Made by a program: the position numbers and the translations under genes. From Arenicellales bacterium (lineage in GTDB: Bacteria; Pseudomonadota; Gammaproteobacteria; Arenicellales; JAJDZL01), in the NCBI GenBank assembly GCA_951813075.1, contig OX638343.1, forward strand, positions 486,149 through 550,148: a DNA stretch of 64,000 nt, in the 5' to 3' direction. Each line of letters starts with the position of its first letter. Within the stretch, counting starts at the first letter, position 1. Below are positions 18,348-28,657 of the stretch, piece by piece. The notes under the pieces were generated by a model, which saw only the letters and a program-made list of their open reading frames with translations, did not search any database and was not told the DNA's origin.

Positions 18348-19453
18348 AAATCACTTCAATTAGAATCTACCGCACTCAGCTTCCCTATGCCGGAGGCGCA
18401 TACGCTTGGGGCGCCGGAAATGTCTTCACCGCCGCATGGGCATCGGTTGTTGTCATTGAAACCGATGCCGGCATCAGCGGTTGCGGTGAGTTCACTCCTT
18501 GTGGCGAAAACTACATGGAAGCGTATTCTTTTGGCATCGAATCCGCATCTCGGATGATTGCTCCGGTTCTGCTCGGCGAAGATCCGAGACAAATCGGACG
18601 AATCGAGCAGACGATGGACAATGTGATTTGCGGGCACGGCTACGCCAAAGCACCGTTTGATGCTGCATGCTGGGATATTCTCGGCAAGGTGACGCAACAG
18701 CCGATTTGGATGCTGATGGGTGGCAAACTGACCGATGGCGCTTCAATGTATCGCGTCGTTCCGCAAGGCACGCCTGATCAGTCAGCCGAACAGTTGAACA
18801 TCTTTCGCAAGCAAGGCTACAAGCAGTTTCAAATCAAGGTTGGCGCAGATTGGCGCAATGACATTGAACGCATCAACGATATCGTGCCGTGGCTGTCAGC
18901 CGGAGAACGGGCGTATGCCGACGCCAATCGTGGGTGGAGGGTTGACGACGCCTTGAGCGTCGCTCGTGCGACACGGAACCTGGACTACGTTTTCGAGCAG
19001 CCATGCCGAACCTACGAGGAGTGTCTTCAGGTGCGCAGGCGCATTGACTTGCCCATGAAGCTTGACGAAGTTGTTACCGACATGCGCGTCGCACATCGTA
19101 TCGTGCAGGATTGTGCGGCCGAAGTCGTCTGTCTGAAGATTTCCAACCTGGGCGGACTGTCGAAAGCCCGGCGTGTACGGGACTACCTTGTCGATCAAAG
19201 GATTCCCATCGTCGCAGAAGATACCTGGGGCGGCGAAATCGCCACTGCCGCTGTTTCGCATTTTGCAGCATCAACGCCTAGCGAGTTCCTTGCCAGCACA
19301 ACGGACCTGCACAACTACAACATGCGGTCGACCGGCTTTCCAGCGCCGAAAACAGGTGACGGCAAACTGTTTGCGACGAATACGCCCGGATTGGGCGTAG
19401 AGCCGAATTTCGCCAATCTGGGCGAGCCAGTTGCAGAGTACGGGAAGAATTGA
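18344..19453 (+). CDS. Enolase-superfamily enzyme, cis-3-hydroxy-L-proline dehydratase-like
   Basis: 369 residues, mandelate racemase/muconate-lactonizing type. N-terminal capping domain (1-120) and barrel. Active-site residues are visible: K165 in FQIKVGADW, metal ligands D193 (YADANRGW), E218 (VFEQPC) and D241 (MKLDEVV), and K265 in VCLKISNLGG. The paired Lys165/Lys265 and the segments GGAYAWGAGNV, YAKAPFDAACWDILGK and EQPCRTYEEC resemble the cis-3-hydroxy-L-proline dehydratase / hydroxyproline-betaine epimerase branch. TTG 18344 is the start, overlapping the previous small ORF. The next gene is a paralogue, overlapping by one base. Substrate is inferred from family resemblance only. Confidence 0.75.
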   Translation: MKITSIRIYRTQLPYAGGAYAWGAGNVFTAAWASVVVIETDAGISGCGEFTPCGENYMEAYSFGIESASRMIAPVLLGEDPRQIGRIEQTMDNVICGHGYAKAPFDAACWDILGKVTQQPIWMLMGGKLTDGASMYRVVPQGTPDQSAEQLNIFRKQGYKQFQIKVGADWRNDIERINDIVPWLSAGERAYADANRGWRVDDALSVARATRNLDYVFEQPCRTYEECLQVRRRIDLPMKLDEVVTDMRVAHRIVQDCAAEVVCLKISNLGGLSKARRVRDYLVDQRIPIVAEDTWGGEIATAAVSHFAASTPSEFLASTTDLHNYNMRSTGFPAPKTGDGKLFATNTPGLGVEPNFANLGEPVAEYGKN

Positions 19454-20559
19454 TGAGGATTACGCGAATAACAGCATGGAAGCTGGATTTGCCTTTGCGC
19501 GAGCCATACTGGCTATCCGGTGGGCGACTGAAATTCGAAACACTTGACTCCACCTTTGTGCGCATTGATACTGACGAAGGCGTAAGCGGCTGGGGCGAAG
19601 GTTGTCCCTGGGGACATACTTACCTACCGGCGCACGGACCCGGTATTCGCGCCGCACTAGAAATTCTCGCTCCCGCCCTGATCGGATTGGATCCGCGTTC
19701 AGTTGACGCTTTCAACCGAGCAATGGATGTGACGCTTCCGGGACATAACTATGCAAAATCTCCTCTGGATATCGCGTGCTGGGATATCCTGGGCAAAGTC
19801 ACCGGTCTATCACTATGGCAATTGTTCGGAGCTTCAAGCGCTGCCCCTGTTCCTGTCAATTCATCGATATCGACCGGCACTGCGGATCAGATGTGTGCCG
19901 CGATCGCAAGCGCCAGCGAAAACGGATATCGGTGGCATTCGGCGAAAATCGGTGGCACCGACGCCGCTGCAGATCTGGCTAGAATGGAAGCAATCAGTGC
20001 GGCTTTGCCGCCGAATGAAACGCTTACTTTCGATATCAACCGCGCCTGGTTGCCTGCAGTTGCGATTCATGTACTGAACAGCACAGCTTTGCGCAATCGC
20101 ATCGAGCAGCCTTGCCAAACCATCGAGCAATGCGCTCACGTGGCTGGCCGGGTTCCGCAACCGATCATTCTGGACGAATGCCTGCATACATTTCAGGATC
20201 ATTTGAATGCATACCGCATGACCGCATGCGAAGGAATCAAAGTCAAACCGAATCGAGTCGGCGGATTGACAAAGGCGCGACAAATTAGGGATTTCGGGCT
20301 TTCAGTCGGCTGGCAAATGCATGTCGAGGATACCGGCGGAACAGCACTTGCCGATACCGCCGCAATCCATCTTGCAGCGTCAACACCCCAACACAATCGA
20401 CTCGCGAGTTGGCTGTGCCATTACCATTTGGCAGTTGATCCTTTACCGGAACAGGGAGCGCGCAACGAGGGCGGTTATGCAACGCCGCCGAAAATGCCAG
20501 GCCTTGGAGTGCAACCGGATATGGCATTCTTAGGTCAACCTTGCAACATTTGGGAGTAG
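19453..20559 (+). CDS. Second enolase-superfamily enzyme (paralogue of the preceding gene)
   Basis: 368 residues from ATG 19453, which overlaps the upstream TGA by one base (TTG 19450 is an alternative). Same fold and catalytic layout: K165 in HSAKIGGTD, D194 in TFDINRAW, E218 in RIEQPC, D241 in IILDECL, K265 in GIKVKPNRVGG. The duplicated neighbours share NYAKSPLDIACWDILGKVTG and EQPCQTIEQC, so they arose by duplication, yet differ in the capping-domain loop (WLSGGRLKFET here, WGAGNVFTAAW in the first), the part that sets substrate choice. They may act on two stereoisomers or in sequence (epimerase and dehydratase) on a hydroxyproline-like amino acid; this is inference. Confidence 0.72.
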   Translation: MRITRITAWKLDLPLREPYWLSGGRLKFETLDSTFVRIDTDEGVSGWGEGCPWGHTYLPAHGPGIRAALEILAPALIGLDPRSVDAFNRAMDVTLPGHNYAKSPLDIACWDILGKVTGLSLWQLFGASSAAPVPVNSSISTGTADQMCAAIASASENGYRWHSAKIGGTDAAADLARMEAISAALPPNETLTFDINRAWLPAVAIHVLNSTALRNRIEQPCQTIEQCAHVAGRVPQPIILDECLHTFQDHLNAYRMTACEGIKVKPNRVGGLTKARQIRDFGLSVGWQMHVEDTGGTALADTAAIHLAASTPQHNRLASWLCHYHLAVDPLPEQGARNEGGYATPPKMPGLGVQPDMAFLGQPCNIWE

Positions 20560-20886
20560 CGATTACGAAGATATTGCGCGTCTGCGTGTGGCACGTACAA
20601 TTGACTGGCAATCCGAAAAATACATAGCGAGGCAAGAACTGCATTACAGTCGAATCACTGCTCAAAGCGCATTAATTCGGTCGTATGGAGGCAGTTGCGA
20701 TCAAGATTTCGAAGTTCGGCGGATGTTTCAGTGCCGATCGCGTTCGGATTGCGTTTCTAAGGAGCCTTTCTTGTGCCAATTGTGATAAAATTAAGTGCGA
20801 ATTATGAAATTCCCCACTCGAATTTGCAGGCAGTTGTTTCCGTGCCTGTTTCCCAAAATTTCGCAATTAGATTAAAAGGTTGACCT
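20560..20886. promoter_or_regulatory. gyrA upstream region
   Basis: No gene is visible in 327 bases. A TGTGATAAAAT element at 20781-20791 resembles an extended -10 site about 95 bases before gyrA, and AAGGT at 20876-20880 supplies the ribosome site for the GTG start. No hairpin terminator was recognised for the preceding operon. Confidence 0.3.
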
Positions 20887-23472
20887 GTGTCTGTTATCGC
20901 GAAGAAAACCCTAATCGCTGATCTGGAAAACGAGATGCGCCAATCCTATCTTGATTACGCGATGAGCGTGATCGTGGGTCGGGCTTTACCAGATATTCGT
21001 GACGGCCTGAAACCAGTACATCGTCGCATTCTCTACGCAATGCATGATCTGAAAAACGACTGGAACAAGCCATACAAGAAGTCGGCGCGAATAACCGGTG
21101 ACGTGATCGGTAAGTATCATCCGCACGGCGATTCAGCCATATATGACGCGATCGTTAGAATGGCGCAGGACTTTTCCATGCGATATCCGTTGATTGATGG
21201 GCAAGGTAACTTCGGGTCGGTTGACGGTGATACGGCGGCGGCCATGCGTTACACCGAAATCCGATTGTCTCGACTGGCGCACGAGTTGCTGGCAGATATT
21301 GACAAGGATACTGTCGATTTTGGCCCAAACTACGATGAGACCGAACTGCAGCCGCTGGTTCTTCCAACCCGCCTGCCGAATCTTTTGCTGAACGGCTCCG
21401 AAGGAATCGCTGTTGGCATGGCGACCAAGGTTCCACCGCACAATCTCACCGAGACGATCAATGCTTGCCTTGCCTTGATCGAAAATGGTGAATTGACGAC
21501 AAGCGAATTGATGACTTACATACCCGGCCCCGACTTCCCGACCGCTGGCATCATCAATGGCCAATCCGGAATAGTTCAGGCATACACCACTGGACGCGGA
21601 TCGATTCGATTGCGAGGCAGAGTCGAAATCGAACCGATGCAAAAGGCAAATCGACAGGCGCTTATCATCACGGAACTGCCTTACCAGATTTTGAAAGCTC
21701 GATTAATTGAGCAGATTGCCGAGTTGGTAAAAGCGGGCACGCTTGACGGGATCAGCATGGTACGCGACGAGTCTGACAAATCCGGAATGCGGGTTGTTGT
21801 TGAGCTCAAAAGCGGCGCTAATCCTGAAGTAGTGGAGAACAATCTGTATAACTTTTCCAGGCTCCAATCCACATATGGCATCAATTTCGTCGCACTCGAA
21901 AACAATCAGCCGCGCGTGTTCAATCTCAAGGAATTGCTGAGTGGATTTATCCGCCATCGACGCGAGGTTGTCACACGTAAGCTGGAGTTTGAACTGAGAA
22001 AAGCGCTCGCGCGCGCTCACCTTCTGGAGGGGCAGGCGGTTGCACTGTCCAATCTCGACGAAATGATCGCAATCATCCGGGAGTCAAAAGGCGGTCCGGA
22101 AGCAAGAGAAAGATTGATGGAACGACCCTGGTCGCCGACAGTTGTCAAACAGCTGATTGCCCAAAACAGCAATGGCGACTCAATCGGCAATTCGGAAAGC
22201 CCAGGTGTCGGTCTTACACCCGACGGTTATATTCTCTCGGAGGAGCAGGCCGTCGCGATTTTGCAGATGCGCCTGCAGAATCTGACCGCGCTCGAACAAG
22301 ACAAGGTTTTCGACGAATTCAAAGAGATTCTGGCGCGGATTGATCGGACAAAAGCGATTTTAGCCTCTCAGGAATTGCTGATGCGAGAAATTTCTGATGA
22401 GCTGATTGAAATGCGAGAGCAATACGGCAAGAACGACAAGAGACGTACCGAAATCGTCGAAAATGTAATGGACTTGGATAACGAAGATCTGATTGAACGC
22501 GAAGATGTCGTTGTCACAATTTCCAAAGCGGGTTATGCAAAACAGCAACCAATTTCAGAATATCGGTCTCAGAACCGTGGAGGAAGAGGTAAAACCGCAA
22601 CCACTCATAAGGCGGACGATTTTGTCCGTACTATGTTTACCGCAAACACCCACAACATGCTGCTTTGTTTCACCAGTCTTGGAAAGGTGTATTGGACCAA
22701 AGTGTATCGACTCGAACGGGCAGGGCGAACCGCTAAAGGACGTCCTTTAGTCAACGTATTGCCTGCTTTGGCAGAGAGTGAACGAGTCACCGCGGTATTG
22801 CCCATTCGCGATGACAACGGCGGAAAATTCATCATGATGGCCACACGCAAGGGTAGAATAAAAAAATGCTGTGTGGAGAAGTTTTCACGACCGAGATCAA
22901 ATGGATTGCGAGCGCTGACACTAAAAGAGGGCGATGAACTGGTCAATGTCGAATTTACAAGTGGCGACAATGATGTTCTGCTGGTCAGTGATGCTGCTCG
23001 ACTAGCCCGATTCAACGAGAGTGCAGTGCGGGCGATGGGTCGCACAGCAGCGGGTGTGCGCGGAATAAAACTGGAACCGGGACAAAGTCTCATTTCGATG
23101 CTCTGTATCGATCCCGAAGATCGAAATCAGGTTGCGTTGCTGGTTTCGTCTGACGGCGTTGGCAAACGTACAGATATCAGCGAGTTTCCTAGAAAATCGC
23201 GAGCCTCAAAAGGTGTGTATATACTACCTGCGTCGCGACGCAAAAAGGTAAAAATGATTGATGTCTTGCTGGTATCTGATGACAACCACATCATGCTAAT
23301 TACAGATGGTGGTACTTTGATCAGAACCACCGCAAGCTCAATCTCGAAATATTCGAGAATCGCCGCCGGAGTGCGATTGATCAACCTGCAAGAAGACGAG
23401 AATCTCGTTGGAGTGGCAATTACCTCTGACGAAGAGTCAGAAGTTGGATCTGAAGAAAAATTCAGCGATTGA
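20887..23472 (+). CDS. gyrA: DNA gyrase subunit A
   Basis: 861 residues, GTG start. Breakage-reunion subunit that introduces negative supercoils together with GyrB. The winged-helix/tower part contains the quinolone-resistance region with Ser83 and Asp87 in [11 protein letters not shown] (the susceptible-type residues) and the catalytic Tyr122 in [10 protein letters not shown]. The C-terminal beta-pinwheel begins with a GyrA box variant QNRGGRGK near residue 565, which marks it as gyrase rather than ParC. The acidic C-terminal tail is short. pheA follows 34 bases later; serC, which lies between gyrA and pheA in pseudomonads, is missing. Confidence 0.97.
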   Translation: MSVIAKKTLIADLENEMRQSYLDYAMSVIVGRALPDIRDGLKPVHRRILYAMHDLKNDWNKPYKKSARITGDVIGKYHPHGDSAIYDAIVRMAQDFSMRYPLIDGQGNFGSVDGDTAAAMRYTEIRLSRLAHELLADIDKDTVDFGPNYDETELQPLVLPTRLPNLLLNGSEGIAVGMATKVPPHNLTETINACLALIENGELTTSELMTYIPGPDFPTAGIINGQSGIVQAYTTGRGSIRLRGRVEIEPMQKANRQALIITELPYQILKARLIEQIAELVKAGTLDGISMVRDESDKSGMRVVVELKSGANPEVVENNLYNFSRLQSTYGINFVALENNQPRVFNLKELLSGFIRHRREVVTRKLEFELRKALARAHLLEGQAVALSNLDEMIAIIRESKGGPEARERLMERPWSPTVVKQLIAQNSNGDSIGNSESPGVGLTPDGYILSEEQAVAILQMRLQNLTALEQDKVFDEFKEILARIDRTKAILASQELLMREISDELIEMREQYGKNDKRRTEIVENVMDLDNEDLIEREDVVVTISKAGYAKQQPISEYRSQNRGGRGKTATTHKADDFVRTMFTANTHNMLLCFTSLGKVYWTKVYRLERAGRTAKGRPLVNVLPALAESERVTAVLPIRDDNGGKFIMMATRKGRIKKCCVEKFSRPRSNGLRALTLKEGDELVNVEFTSGDNDVLLVSDAARLARFNESAVRAMGRTAAGVRGIKLEPGQSLISMLCIDPEDRNQVALLVSSDGVGKRTDISEFPRKSRASKGVYILPASRRKKVKMIDVLLVSDDNHIMLITDGGTLIRTTASSISKYSRIAAGVRLINLQEDENLVGVAITSDEESEVGSEEKFSD

Positions 23473-23506
23473 AGTCTCTGCCAGTAGCTAATCTTACCTG
23501 CCGTAA

Positions 23507-24586
23507 ATGACCATGGACATGGAATCCTTGCGCAAGGAAATTGACGCAATCGACGTCGAATTGCAGAATTTGATAACGAAACGCGCCCATTTGGGCATGA
23601 AGGTCGGGCAGATCAAGAGTCAGCAGGAAAATCCTCAGTTTTTTGTGCCGGAAAGGGAATCCAAGGTTCTGAGTGATGTCGTCGAGCGTAACAAGAATGG
23701 CTTACTGAACGACAAAGACATGGTTCAGATTTTCCGGGAAATCATCTCTGCAACCCGAGCTTTGGAAGAGCCGATGCGGATTGCTATTCTCGGTCCTGAG
23801 GGTACGTTCACCCAAGCAGCAGCTCATAGTCATTTTGGTCATTCGTTTGACGCTGTCTTTCGGCCAACGATTAATGATGTTTTCGCAGCCGTAGAGCTTG
23901 AAAAAGCGATGTATGGAGTTGTCCCGGTTGAAAATTCAATTGAAGGGGTCGTGAACAGTACCTTGGACCGTCTATTCGATTCTACACTGCAGCTGTGTGG
24001 CGAGATTGAGCTACGGGTGGAACATTCTCTTATCAGCCAAACTGACAACTTGCTCGATATCAAAAAGGTATTGGCTCATCCTCAGGCTTTGGCGCAGTGT
24101 CGCAATTGGCTGAATCGAAATTTGCCAAATGCCGATCTTATCCAGGTCAGCAGTAATGCAAAAGCGGTGGAGGTTATCCGCAGCGAGAAAGGGTCGGCAG
24201 CAATTGCCAGTGAGACGGCTGCCGATATTTACGGCGTCAATATTCTCAAGTCAAATATAGAAGACCATGTCGGCAACACAACGCGATTTCTTGTAATTGG
24301 CAGAATCGCTGTCGGACCGACCGGAAATGATAAAACAAGTATCATGGTGTCAAAGAAAAACGAAGTCGGTTCGTTGGTCGAACTGCTTGAGCCCTTTGCG
24401 CGCTTGGGTGTCAATATGTCGAAAATCGAATCTCGACCAAGTGGTAAAGCGATGTGGGAGTACGTATTCTTCATTGATTTTGAAGGACATGCACACGATG
24501 ACATAAATGTTCAACTCTTCAAAGAATTGAAAGACAAGGCGCCTCTTTTCAAATTACTGGGTTCGTATCCCAGATCTGCTCGTTGA
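23507..24586 (+). CDS. pheA: Bifunctional chorismate mutase/prephenate dehydratase
   Basis: 359 residues; converts chorismate to phenylpyruvate. AroQ chorismate mutase domain (about 5-85, LRKEIDAIDVELQNLITKRA), prephenate dehydratase domain (about 90-270, ILGPEGTFTQAAA, VPVENSIEGVVNSTLD and the catalytic Thr in NTTRFLVIG), and a C-terminal ACT regulatory domain (about 280-355) with the Phe-binding ESRPSG motif, so feedback inhibition by phenylalanine is expected. hisC overlaps its stop by one base. Confidence 0.97.
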   Translation: MTMDMESLRKEIDAIDVELQNLITKRAHLGMKVGQIKSQQENPQFFVPERESKVLSDVVERNKNGLLNDKDMVQIFREIISATRALEEPMRIAILGPEGTFTQAAAHSHFGHSFDAVFRPTINDVFAAVELEKAMYGVVPVENSIEGVVNSTLDRLFDSTLQLCGEIELRVEHSLISQTDNLLDIKKVLAHPQALAQCRNWLNRNLPNADLIQVSSNAKAVEVIRSEKGSAAIASETAADIYGVNILKSNIEDHVGNTTRFLVIGRIAVGPTGNDKTSIMVSKKNEVGSLVELLEPFARLGVNMSKIESRPSGKAMWEYVFFIDFEGHAHDDINVQLFKELKDKAPLFKLLGSYPRSAR

Positions 24587-25704
24587 TGTCAAGTAGATTC
24601 TCTCCCTATGACTTGGTTTCATCGGGACTAAGTCGTCTCAGACCATATGATCCGGGGAAACCGCTTGAGGAACTTGAACGAGAATACGGTATTTCCGATG
24701 CGATCAAGGCGGCCTCAAATGAGAACCCGCTTGGCGCTTCTCCCCGAGTTGTCAATCTGATAAAAAAGCGGGTGAATGGGATACACCGTTATCCGGATGG
24801 TTCCGGGTACGACTTGAAAAAAGAACTGGCTGTTCGTCATCACGTTGGAACAGACCAGATTTGCTTGGGTAACGGCTCAAATGATGTGCTGGATTTGCTG
24901 GCACGTGTTTTTGTCAAACCAGGACAGGTTGGAGTGATATCCCGTCACGCTTTCATCGTCTATTATCTGTCTTTGGTCTATACACATGCAGAAATTCGAG
25001 TTGTCGAGGCAAAAGATTTTGGGCATGATGTCGAGGCTATGACGAAAGCAGTCGATGAGAATACAGCCATCATGTTTTTTGCTAATCCGAACAACCCGAC
25101 TGGCACCTGGTTGCGTGAAAGTGAGTTGCGACGGATGCTCAGCAGGGTTCCACCGGAAGTCATTGTAGTCATTGATGAAGCCTATGCTGAATATATCAAA
25201 GAACCTCAATACCCGGATTGTACGCAGTGGTTGCCAGATTATCCGAATCTTGTCGTAACCCGCACATTCTCCAAGATTTTCGGATTGGCGGGCTTGCGAA
25301 TTGGCTATTCGGTTTCGTCACCTGAGATCAACGATTTGATGAACCGGGTTCGGCAGCCATTTAATTGCAGCAGCTTGGCTATGGCAGCCGCAATCGCAGC
25401 ACTGGAAGATGAGGAACACACGGAACGTAGCCGCCAGCTGAATCGGGAACAGATGCAGTATTTGTCCAATGGTTTTTCTCAACTGCAGTTTGAAACAATT
25501 GAGTCAGTCGGGAATTTTCTTTGCGTTGATATGAATCGCCCGGCGATGCCTGCCTATGAATATCTGCTTCGATGCGGCGTGATCACTCGACCTATTGGAG
25601 GTTACGAAATGCCGAACTATCTTCGAGTTTCAGTTGGAACCGAAGCCGAAAATGCTCGCGTCATCGAAGCTTTCGAGCGGTTGAAGGATTCTGCAGTGAT
25701 CTGA
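24586..25704 (+). CDS. hisC: Histidinol-phosphate/aromatic aminotransferase
   Basis: 372 residues, PLP-dependent class I/II aminotransferase. ASNENPLGASP near the N-terminus, NPNNPTGTW and VVIDEAYAEY, and the PLP-lysine segment RTFSKIFGLAGLRIGY are conserved in HisC. Between pheA and tyrA this paralogue usually serves phenylalanine and tyrosine synthesis as well as histidinol phosphate. ATG 24586 overlaps the pheA TGA; a TTG three bases earlier is an alternative. Confidence 0.94.
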   Translation: MSSRFSPYDLVSSGLSRLRPYDPGKPLEELEREYGISDAIKAASNENPLGASPRVVNLIKKRVNGIHRYPDGSGYDLKKELAVRHHVGTDQICLGNGSNDVLDLLARVFVKPGQVGVISRHAFIVYYLSLVYTHAEIRVVEAKDFGHDVEAMTKAVDENTAIMFFANPNNPTGTWLRESELRRMLSRVPPEVIVVIDEAYAEYIKEPQYPDCTQWLPDYPNLVVTRTFSKIFGLAGLRIGYSVSSPEINDLMNRVRQPFNCSSLAMAAAIAALEDEEHTERSRQLNREQMQYLSNGFSQLQFETIESVGNFLCVDMNRPAMPAYEYLLRCGVITRPIGGYEMPNYLRVSVGTEAENARVIEAFERLKDSAVI

Positions 25705-25712
25705 TATATATC

Positions 25713-26588
25713 ATGATTGAGATAAATAGGTTACTTATCGTTGGTGTCGGGTTGATCGGAGGTTCACTTGCTCTGGCACTGCGCAAGGCTGGTATTGTCC
25801 AAGAAATCGTCGGAGCAGGACGTAGCGAGCACAATCTCAAAAGAGCGGTTGAGCTGGATGTGATCGACCGCTATTCTCTGAACTTCGCGGACGAAGTTTC
25901 AAATTCCGACATTGTTGTGGTGGCAACGCCAGTGAGGGCGATGAATTCGATTTTTGAAATCATTGCAACGACGGATTACCATGATTCAATCATTACCGAT
26001 GTTGGCAGTGTAAAGAAACCGCTCATCGAACTTTCAGAAAAATTCCTCGATTCATCCTACACCGGACTCGTCCCTGCGCATCCGATTGCTGGTCGTGAAC
26101 ACTCGGGAGTGGAAGCGGCGTGCGCGGAACTATTCAAAAACAAGCAAACGATCATCACACCCGCTAAGAACACTGGCAGCCATGCAGTTGAAAAGGTCAA
26201 GAAAATGTGGTTGGCGGCAGGTTCTTCGGTTGCCGAGATGGATGTCGAATTTCACGATGAGATTCTATCAGCAAGTAGTCATCTGCCACATCTTGCAGCA
26301 TTTGGACTCGTTCACTATATCGCCAATCACAAGAATCGACAGGAGTGTTTTGAATTGGCAGCTTCCGGATTTTATGATTTCACCCGAATTGCCTCTTCGG
26401 ACCCCGTTATGTGGCGCGATATATGCTCTGCCAATGCGGTTCCCATATTGCAGGAGTTGAATGGCTACATTCGTAAACTTCAGGAAATTTCAACTTGTAT
26501 ATCTGTCGGAGACATTGAGAAAATTCAGGAAATTTTCAAAGGCGCCAAGAATTCTCGCGACGAGAGTCTTCGGCTAAATTCTCGATAG
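25713..26588 (+). CDS. tyrA: Prephenate/arogenate dehydrogenase
   Basis: 291 residues. NAD(P)-binding GVGLIGGSLALALRKAG at the N-terminus, catalytic-region segments ITDVGSVKKP, PAHPIAGREHSGVEAA and SSHLPHLAAFGLV are typical TyrA. The open frame extends upstream inside hisC; ATG 25713, eight bases after the hisC stop, gives the conserved start. No fused chorismate mutase or ACT domain is present. Belongs to the pheA-hisC-tyrA-aroA-cmk block. Confidence 0.95.
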   Translation: MIEINRLLIVGVGLIGGSLALALRKAGIVQEIVGAGRSEHNLKRAVELDVIDRYSLNFADEVSNSDIVVVATPVRAMNSIFEIIATTDYHDSIITDVGSVKKPLIELSEKFLDSSYTGLVPAHPIAGREHSGVEAACAELFKNKQTIITPAKNTGSHAVEKVKKMWLAAGSSVAEMDVEFHDEILSASSHLPHLAAFGLVHYIANHKNRQECFELAASGFYDFTRIASSDPVMWRDICSANAVPILQELNGYIRKLQEISTCISVGDIEKIQEIFKGAKNSRDESLRLNSR

Positions 26589-26604
26589 CAACGAACTTCT
26601 AAAC

Positions 26605-27924
26605 ATGATTGCGACGAATTACATGGTCACTCGAGGCGGTGCCCTGACAGGTCATCTGACGGTGCCTGGCGACAAGTCAATTTCCCACCGGGCGGTTATT
26701 CTCGGTTCGATCGCCAACGGCAAGACCGTCATTAAGGACATTCTTCTTGGCGAAGATGTGCAGATGACAATCAATGCACTTCGTGCCTGTGGTGTAGATA
26801 TCCATCGGGACGGCTCGACCGTGACCATTGAAGGCAAGGGATTGCGGGGATTGCGTAAACCGCATTCCGATATTTATTGCGGTAATTCTGGAACAGCAAT
26901 GCGACTGTTGACGGGATTGTTTGCAGCGCAGAATTTTCCCTCACGACTGACCGGAGATGAATCGCTCCAGACCCGCCCAATGCTTCGCGTGGCCGAGCCG
27001 ATGCGGCAGATGGGTGCAAATATTGTATTGTCTGAGAGGAACAGCGCTCCTATCGAAATTACCCCGACCGATCGTTTGGATGCGATTTCTTGGAAACTGC
27101 GGGCCGCCAGCGCTCAGGTTAAATCAGCAATACTATTGGCCGGGTTATATGCAAACGGCAAGACGACTGTGATTCAGCCCGAGGAGACCCGCAATCACAC
27201 TGCGCATTTACTTGAAATGTTTGGTTGGCCTACCCAACGTGACGCAGGTGAAATTTCGGTAACAGGCGGCGCTAGTCTGCAAGGCCAGCATGTTGTTGTA
27301 CCCGCTGATTTTTCTTCAGCTGCATTTTTCATGGTTGCCGCGACAATCACGCCGGGATCAGATATCACCTTAAACCGGGTCGGTACAAACCCCACCCGAA
27401 CTGCGCTCATGGATGTATTGAAATCAATGGGGGCAAATATTGAAATCCTGAATGAGCGTTATGTCGGTTTGGAATCGATGGCTGATATTCGGGTCCAGTA
27501 TGCCGAATCTCTTGAAGGCACAGTTGTCAATCCTGATTTGATTCCCAGAATGATCGATGAAATTCCGATTTTGGCGATCGGCGCAGCCTGCGCTAAAGGC
27601 GTAACCGTCATATCAGGCTGTGAGGAACTTCGAGTCAAGGAAAGCGATCGGATTCATTCCGTTGTAACTGGACTTGAGAAAATTGGAGTTTCTGTAAGCG
27701 AGCGCCATGACGGTTTGGTAATCCGAGGTGGGAAAATTCGTGGTGGAACTGTCGACAGTTTTGGTGATCATAGAATTGCCATGGCTTTCGCTGTGACAGG
27801 TTCAGTATCCGAGTCTGGCGTTGAGGTGTTGAACTGTGATTGTGTTAAAACTTCATTTCCGGGATTTGCGACTTTAGCAAAAAATACCGGAATAGTTTTT
27901 CATGTCGATGGAGTCGAGGGATGA
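26605..27924 (+). CDS. aroA: 3-phosphoshikimate 1-carboxyvinyltransferase (EPSP synthase)
   Basis: 439 residues; joins shikimate-3-phosphate and phosphoenolpyruvate. PGDKSISHRAVILG (Lys and Ser of the substrate site), GNSGTAMRLLTGL, and SGCEELRVKESDRI plus FGDHRIAMAFAV are intact. The PEP-binding loop GNSGTAMR carries Gly-Thr-Ala in place of the TAxRP seen in E. coli; this is the variant found in class II-like enzymes. tyrA lies upstream by 16 bases and cmk overlaps by 4. Confidence 0.96.
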   Translation: MIATNYMVTRGGALTGHLTVPGDKSISHRAVILGSIANGKTVIKDILLGEDVQMTINALRACGVDIHRDGSTVTIEGKGLRGLRKPHSDIYCGNSGTAMRLLTGLFAAQNFPSRLTGDESLQTRPMLRVAEPMRQMGANIVLSERNSAPIEITPTDRLDAISWKLRAASAQVKSAILLAGLYANGKTTVIQPEETRNHTAHLLEMFGWPTQRDAGEISVTGGASLQGQHVVVPADFSSAAFFMVAATITPGSDITLNRVGTNPTRTALMDVLKSMGANIEILNERYVGLESMADIRVQYAESLEGTVVNPDLIPRMIDEIPILAIGAACAKGVTVISGCEELRVKESDRIHSVVTGLEKIGVSVSERHDGLVIRGGKIRGGTVDSFGDHRIAMAFAVTGSVSESGVEVLNCDCVKTSFPGFATLAKNTGIVFHVDGVEG

Positions 27925-28631
27925 ATTCATACTCGAAGGTAGTCACAATCGATGGTCCAGTAGGTTCTGGAAAAGGCACAGTCGGACAGAAGCTCGCTTT
28001 GAAGCTCGGATGGGGATTTCTTGACAGTGGCGCTCTTTATCGGGCATGTGCGCTTGTTGCCACGGAAAACTCGTTGGATAGCAGCCGGTCAAGCGCAATA
28101 CTGAAAATTGTTGGAGACAGTGATTTCAGATCTGAGCCGCGTGCGGATGGAGAAGAAGCGTTGGTTTTTCTAAAAGGTGCGAATGTCAGTGAGCAGATTC
28201 GGACACCTGACATTGCTAGATTCGCGTCTGAACTGGCAACGAACGAATCGATACGCACCGGATTGATGTCTATTCAGAATAGTTACCTGCGAGAATCTGG
28301 CCTGATTGCAGACGGTCGCGACATGGGTACGGTAGTTTTTCCTAACGCATTGTTAAAGGTTTATTTGGATGCCAATCTTCACGCGAGGGCAGAAAGAAAG
28401 TACATACAGTTGAAAAATAAAGGAATTTGTGTTAACTTTGATGCCCTCTATAAGGAAATTGAACAGCGTGATGCGCGCGATTCAACCAGAATTCACGCGC
28501 CGTTGACAAAACCCGAAGGCGCATTGGTTATTGACACTTCAAACTTGCCACCCGACGAAGTCGTAATTCGTATACTTAACGAATTGGATGCCGTGTGCAA
28601 AATGGAGTTCGAAATTGAGAAATATTGTTGA
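27921..28631 (+). CDS. cmk: Cytidylate kinase
   Basis: 236 residues; phosphorylates CMP and dCMP. Walker A VTIDGPVGSGKGTVGQKLA near the N-terminus, LDSGALYRACAL, GRDMGTVVFPNA and RDARDSTR match Cmk. ATG overlaps the aroA stop in an ATGA junction, implying coupled translation. Followed by rpsA, the conserved order across proteobacteria. Confidence 0.96.
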   Translation: MNSYSKVVTIDGPVGSGKGTVGQKLALKLGWGFLDSGALYRACALVATENSLDSSRSSAILKIVGDSDFRSEPRADGEEALVFLKGANVSEQIRTPDIARFASELATNESIRTGLMSIQNSYLRESGLIADGRDMGTVVFPNALLKVYLDANLHARAERKYIQLKNKGICVNFDALYKEIEQRDARDSTRIHAPLTKPEGALVIDTSNLPPDEVVIRILNELDAVCKMEFEIEKYC

Positions 28632-28657
28632 AACAGTCTGGAGCTGATTAATTAGGT

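Noticed and set aside
20588..20785. 65-codon ORF upstream of gyrA
   Set aside because: No family signature and it ends where the gyrA promoter should be.
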